Origin: Diacronema lutheri
Taxonomy: Eukaryota; Haptophyta; Pavlovophyceae; Pavlovales; Pavlovaceae
Length of the DNA: 64,000 nt
Direction: 5' to 3'
Assembly (NCBI GenBank): GCA_019448385.1
Contig: JAGTXO010000003.1
Coordinates: 558,001 to 622,000 of the forward strand
Part shown: positions 60,240 to 64,000 of the stretch, piece after piece
Layout of the letters: every line of letters starts with the position of its first letter
How positions within the stretch are numbered: the first letter of the stretch is position 1
Position numbers and translations under genes: made by a program
Notes under the pieces: generated by a model
The model's database searches: none
What the model was told of the DNA's origin: nothing
Seen by the model: only the letters and a program-made list of their open reading frames with translations

Positions 60240-62066
60240 CTACGGGCGGAGATCGCGCACCGCGCGCGCGCTCGCCGCGCGCCCGCGCGCGGGCGCGCCA
60301 AAGCCACGCTGCGCGAAGCCAGCGATGCCGCCGCCGGCGAGCGGCACGCGCGCCGCGCCGTCCGGCGCGGCGGTCGACCACGTTGGCACGAACGAGCGCA
60401 CGGCGCGCGCGCCGTCAGGCCCGCATTCGCGCGCAAGCATCTCGAGCAGTTCGTCGGTGAGTGCGCCAAGGTTGGCGCGTCGGTGCTGCGCCCACTCGAT
60501 CTCGCCGGCCTTCGCGGCGCCCGCTGTGCCGCCGCCCGCCGCGCCGGGCGCGCCGCGCAGGTCGGCACCCACCCAGAGCGCGACGAGCGGAAGGAGAGAC
60601 GGGAGACCGGGTAGGAGCGCCTTGGCCGCGCGCGGCCCGCAGCACGCGAGCTGCTGGAGGAGCTTCAGCGCGGCGGCAACGACCATCGGCTGGCGCGTCG
60701 AGAGCGCCGTGCGCAGCGGCGCGACGAGCTGCGGCACGAGCGGAAGAATCGCGAGCGGGTCCGGCGGCTTCGAGAGGTGCTCGATGAGCGAGCTTGCGCC
60801 GTGCAAAGCGAGGAGGTGGTACGTGGGCTCGAGCTCGCGCACGCCCTCGCAGCAGAGCACAAGGAGCTGCTCGCACGAGTAGCGCGGCACGTCGACGGCC
60901 GCGCCCGCGTTCCGCCCCTCGCGCCGCTCGCGCTCGGCGAGCGCAAGTCGCCGGTCAACCTCGCGTGGCTCGACGATCCATCGGACGGGAGGGCCGGCGC
61001 CCGCGCCCGCGGCGAGCGAGAGCGGCACGTCGCCAAAATCCTTGGCGCGGCGAAAGGCGGTGTCGGGCGGGCTCGCGCGCGGCGCGATCGCGCCCGCGAC
61101 CGGCGGGCGCGCGCGCAGCGCGGCCGCGGCAGCCGCCGGGCGCGCGATGCGCGCATCCATCTCGCGCCTGTTCGACGAGTAGGCCACGCGGCCGCACAAG
61201 TAGGCGGCGGGCGCGTCCGCGCCGGCGAGCGTCGTGGGTACGCCGACCGACGAGCGCGGCGAGGCGGGCGCCCCGCCGCCGCCTCGCCGCGCGTCTGCCC
61301 AGCGCCCGAGCGGCGCGCGGCCGCTGCGCGCGTCGCCGCCACCGTCGGACGCGCCGGCGGCGGCGGGCCGCAGCTCGGCAGCGGCCGCGGCGGCGGCGGC
61401 TGCATGCGCCTCGACAAGCTCGTGCGTGATGCCACTCGGCCTGCTCCGTCGCGTGGGCAGCGGGTAGTTGACGCGGAACGGCTGCCCGCCGCGCGCGCGC
61501 GTCTCGTGGAGGTGAAAGTTTGGCCGCTCGGCGAGGTCGGCGGAGAGCATCGCGTACGGCTCGTAGGTGAGCGTGCCCGCGTTCCAGATGGGCAAACCTT
61601 TGCTCGGCCCGTGCACGCGCTCTCCCTCCGCGAGGAGTGAGCGCGGGTGCTCGCCCGCGCGCGGCGGTGGCGCGCGCGCCGCGCCAGTCTTGCGCAGCTG
61701 CAGCGACGCTCGTGCGCCTTTCTGCACGCGCGCGGGCCAGTACTCGAGCTCGCGCTCGGCATCGGCCGCGTCCTGCCGACGGCGCTCTTCGAGCGCGGCG
61801 CGGCGCACAGCCCGTGCCGCCTGCAGCCGCTGCCGCTCAGCGAGTGTGCCGGCCTGCTTGGACGCGCGCGATGCAGGCGTCGCGCCGCCCGCGCGCGCGT
61901 CGTCGACGGCCTCGCCCGCTGCGGGCGATTCGTCGTCGTCGGCAAAGCCAGGCGCGCGCGGCCCGTCAGCCCGCCGGTAGAAGGCGTCGCGCAGCCGCAG
62001 CTCGCGCTGCACGACCGCCACGTCCGCCTGGCCGCCCGGCACCTCGCCGCCAAGGACGAACACCAT
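60240..62066 (-). CDS. PACRG-like protein with long N-terminal extension
   Basis: A single exon of 608 aa from ATG 62066. The C-terminal 230 residues match the PACRG/PACRGL helical-repeat fold in order: DTAFRRAKDFGDVPLSL, YSCEQLLVLCCEGVRELEPT, YHLLALHGASSLIEHLSKPP, ILPLVPQLVAPLRTALSTRQ, VAAALKLLQQLA, then EWAQHRRANLGALTDELLEM and VRSFVPTWST. PACRG sits at the inner junction of axonemal doublet microtubules with FAP20; PACRGL is less studied. The first 350 residues are extra: a charged helix, then low-complexity sequence with a conserved-looking GLPIWNAGTLTYEPYAML. A ciliary role is inferred from the family. An in-frame GTG upstream was rejected as a start. Confidence 0.82.
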   Translation of the reverse strand: MVFVLGGEVPGGQADVAVVQRELRLRDAFYRRADGPRAPGFADDDESPAAGEAVDDARAGGATPASRASKQAGTLAERQRLQAARAVRRAALEERRRQDAADAERELEYWPARVQKGARASLQLRKTGAARAPPPRAGEHPRSLLAEGERVHGPSKGLPIWNAGTLTYEPYAMLSADLAERPNFHLHETRARGGQPFRVNYPLPTRRSRPSGITHELVEAHAAAAAAAAAELRPAAAGASDGGGDARSGRAPLGRWADARRGGGGAPASPRSSVGVPTTLAGADAPAAYLCGRVAYSSNRREMDARIARPAAAAAALRARPPVAGAIAPRASPPDTAFRRAKDFGDVPLSLAAGAGAGPPVRWIVEPREVDRRLALAERERREGRNAGAAVDVPRYSCEQLLVLCCEGVRELEPTYHLLALHGASSLIEHLSKPPDPLAILPLVPQLVAPLRTALSTRQPMVVAAALKLLQQLACCGPRAAKALLPGLPSLLPLVALWVGADLRGAPGAAGGGTAGAAKAGEIEWAQHRRANLGALTDELLEMLARECGPDGARAVRSFVPTWSTAAPDGAARVPLAGGGIAGFAQRGFGAPARGRAASARAVRDLRP

Positions 62067-62217
62067 GAGAAGGGAAAGGGCGCCAACGGTCGTGTGTGAG
62101 TGAGAGGCCGACACGGCCACTGGCTTTCATCAAAGCCACTCTCAAGCGCATCTTGCTGCACGTTCCGAGGCCCGCGGCGAGCCTACGCGCCAGTGATCCG
62201 TTCACGACGCACGCGGC

Positions 62218-64000
62218 CTACCGCCCTCCTGCCCGCACGAGCGCGGTGAGCTGGCCGACGGTACGAACGTCGGTGGGCGCGAGCGAGACGGCGTGGCGTG
62301 CGTGCCACATCGCGCCGCTCCGATCGCCGACCGACCAGAGCGCCGCGGCCAAGTTGACGTGCGCGATCGCGCTCGTTGGGTCGAGCGCGACCGCGCGTGA
62401 GCATGGCGAAACCGCCTCTGCCCAGCGCTGCCTATTGCCGAGTAGCATGCACAGGTTCGTGTGCAGAGGCGTGAAGCGCGGCTCCCACTCAATCGAGCGG
62501 CGCAGCCGGCCGATCGCCCCGTCGGCCGTGGCGGCGGCCGCCGCAACCGCCGCCGCACTGCCACCCGCGTTGTCGACTGCCACGGCGGCGGCGTTCGCGT
62601 CGATGAAGAAGGCTCTGTTGCTCGCCACGACGACGTTGTCCACCCCGGCGAGCGCGCGCGGGCAGTTTGCGCGCGCGCTCGCCCACAGCGCGCGCGACGT
62701 GCGCCATGCGGGCAACTGGCGCGTCGTCTCGCACGCGCACGCGGCGACGAGCAGCGCGCCGCACAGCATCGCGAGCGCGCGAACCCAGCGCGCGCGCGAG
62801 CTGGCGTTGTGCGAGCATGCCATCGCTACGAGCATCGAATGGCCGATCGACGGGCTGTACAGCACGCGCTCTGCAACGACAAAGCCGACCGGGCTGAGCA
62901 CGTTCCACGTTGGAAGCAGCGGCACGATCGCCGCGACGAGCGCGAACGCCACGCGCGCCTCGGCGGTTGCGAGCAGCGCCGTGCGGCCTGCCGGTGGCGC
63001 CGAGCCGCGCGTCGAGTCGGCGGCGCGCGTGGAGCCGTCGCCGGACGCGATGGCGTCGGCTGCGTCATTGCTCGTGTCCTCCTCCGCGCGAGGCGCGCGG
63101 CGGCCGCGCGCGGGCGCCGAGCCGCCGGGCGCGCCGGACAAGTGCGTGCGCCCGCCTGCGCGCGCTCCGTTGTCTGCCGCAGTCAAATAGTCCGCGCGAA
63201 GGCTCGAGCTGCTGTGCAGCGCGCGCGCAGCGCGCCACACGCACCGGCCCGCACACCACGCAAGCGGCACCGCCCACGCCGCGTGCGCGAGCAGCGCGCC
63301 GCCGAGCAGCGCGCGCGCGCCGAGCGCGCCGCACGCGTGCGCGCGCGCGTGCGCGGCCGGCGGCCACTCGTCAACGCCCTCCTTCGTGCCGACGAGCAGG
63401 TCAGCCGCGCCGACGCGCGTGATGAGCGCGAGCGAGCCCGCCGAATAATCCGCGCACGGCCGGCTCGGCAAGACCAGCAGCCCGAGCGACACGGCGCTCG
63501 CGAGCAAATAGTTGGCGCACCGCGCCCGCGCCGTTGGCAGGTGGCTCGCTGGGTTGTGCGCGCGGTGGAAGACGGGCATCGTGTCGTGCAGCCCGCGCCG
63601 CCAGCGGGCGAAGGCAACAAGCCAGACGAGTTGCGCACCTGCGACGAACGCGTGCCGCAGCAGCCAGCGTGTCGGCGCGCGGCCGCCCGTGTCGGCCGTC
63701 CGGCCGCCTTGCTCGACGAGGCCACGCGTCACCTCGCGCGTGTGCAGCTGCTCGCAGCAGACGAGCGCCTGTAGCGCGAAGCCGACGAGACCAATCGTCG
63801 CGCCCGTCTCTTTGCACAGCGCGCCTAGTACGCCCAAAGCTGCACAGGCGCACAGCCGTAGCGCCTGCGCCAAAGCGCGCTCGCGCTCGCGCTCGCGCGC
63901 GAGCGCGCCGGCGAGAACGAGGAGGTAGGCGAGCGCACAGCACGCGGCGAGGAGCTCGGCGCGGTTCACCACGTTGCCTACGGCCTCCACGTGCACCGGA
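62218..64000 (-). CDS. TMTC-like protein O-mannosyltransferase, 5' end outside window
   Basis: The frame is open through base 64000, and the first visible residues (PVHVEAVGNVVNRAELLAA) match the conserved HPVHTEAV motif that in TMTC proteins follows the first membrane spans, so the N-terminus lies beyond the window. At least eight hydrophobic segments follow, with LCKETGATIGLVGFAL, LGLLVLPSRPCADYSAGSL and the TMTC signature LPTWNVLSPVGFVVAERVLY, then SPSIGHSMLV. Only two TPR units are present at the C-terminus (WEPRFTPLHTNLCMLLGN and DPTSAIAHVNLAAALWSVGD), far fewer than in animal TMTC1-4. TMTCs transfer mannose to cadherin-type proteins in the ER; the substrate here is unknown. Confidence 0.85.
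   Translation of the reverse strand, partial: PVHVEAVGNVVNRAELLAACCALAYLLVLAGALARERERERALAQALRLCACAALGVLGALCKETGATIGLVGFALQALVCCEQLHTREVTRGLVEQGGRTADTGGRAPTRWLLRHAFVAGAQLVWLVAFARWRRGLHDTMPVFHRAHNPASHLPTARARCANYLLASAVSLGLLVLPSRPCADYSAGSLALITRVGAADLLVGTKEGVDEWPPAAHARAHACGALGARALLGGALLAHAAWAVPLAWCAGRCVWRAARALHSSSSLRADYLTAADNGARAGGRTHLSGAPGGSAPARGRRAPRAEEDTSNDAADAIASGDGSTRAADSTRGSAPPAGRTALLATAEARVAFALVAAIVPLLPTWNVLSPVGFVVAERVLYSPSIGHSMLVAMACSHNASSRARWVRALAMLCGALLVAACACETTRQLPAWRTSRALWASARANCPRALAGVDNVVVASNRAFFIDANAAAVAVDNAGGSAAAVAAAAATADGAIGRLRRSIEWEPRFTPLHTNLCMLLGNRQRWAEAVSPCSRAVALDPTSAIAHVNLAAALWSVGDRSGAMWHARHAVSLAPTDVRTVGQLTALVRAGGR

Noticed and set aside
1-64000. Search for tRNA, rRNA, and retroviral or Polinton-like sequence
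   Set aside because: No convincing tRNA arm pattern, rRNA segment, reverse transcriptase, integrase or capsid motif was noticed by eye; a tRNAscan or profile search would be needed to exclude weak cases.

Overview
The window is GC-rich nuclear DNA from a flagellated unicellular alga; a haptophyte (possibly a pavlovophyte) is my best guess. The reasons are very high GC with extended (CG)n runs, short GT-AG introns, cilium and basal-body genes (gamma-tubulin, LRRC9-like, PACRG-like, FAM228-like), a GH16 laminarinase-type glucanase, RAP-domain organelle RNA-binding proteins, and a thiamine-pyrophosphate (TPP) aptamer inside an intron of a sodium:solute symporter gene. The taxonomic call is inference: no rRNA or organelle marker is present.

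Layout, left to right. 1-3.7 kb: two tandem heptatricopeptide-repeat/RAP genes with almost identical 3' halves. 3.7-8.8 kb: a protein with two SpoVS-like domains, a small helical protein, a DUF3228-like protein, a FAM228-like protein and a 2-oxoglutarate dioxygenase. 8.9-13.9 kb: a 1688-aa intronless LRRC9-like gene. 14-16.1 kb: a symporter whose first intron holds the TPP aptamer. 16.3-25.5 kb: thioredoxin-like, F-box/ankyrin, TLC-domain, coiled-coil, membrane and Arg/Trp-rich proteins. 25.9-31.3 kb: a leucine-zipper-like protein and gamma-tubulin. 31.4-35.9 kb: a replication-foci-domain plus KH protein. 36-44.2 kb: a dihydrodiol-dehydrogenase-like enzyme, a serine carboxypeptidase, membrane proteins, a NOL8-like RRM protein and TRAP-beta. 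44.4-51.9 kb: a giant NPC1-type sterol transporter with tandem Cys-rich lumenal modules. 52-56.2 kb: GH16 glucanase, ERI1-like exonuclease and a UFD1-UBX protein. 56.7-59.5 kb: a two-RRM hnRNP/Musashi-like protein. 59.5-59.9 kb: a cluster of MITE-like inverted-repeat elements, the only clear mobile DNA. 60.2-64 kb: PACRG-like and a TMTC-like gene cut by the window edge.

Genes are packed tightly on both strands, often as head-to-head pairs with start codons 32-143 bp apart. I rebuilt 26 introns (83-409 bp) by reading-frame continuity and family alignment from memory; 18 begin GTGCG. Exon coordinates are my inference, not transcript evidence. There is no operon-like logic: functions are mixed housekeeping (secretory pathway, RNA metabolism, sterol transport, glucan turnover, cilium). 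The strongest regulatory signal is the TPP aptamer, which suggests that vitamin B1 status controls splicing of a transporter mRNA.
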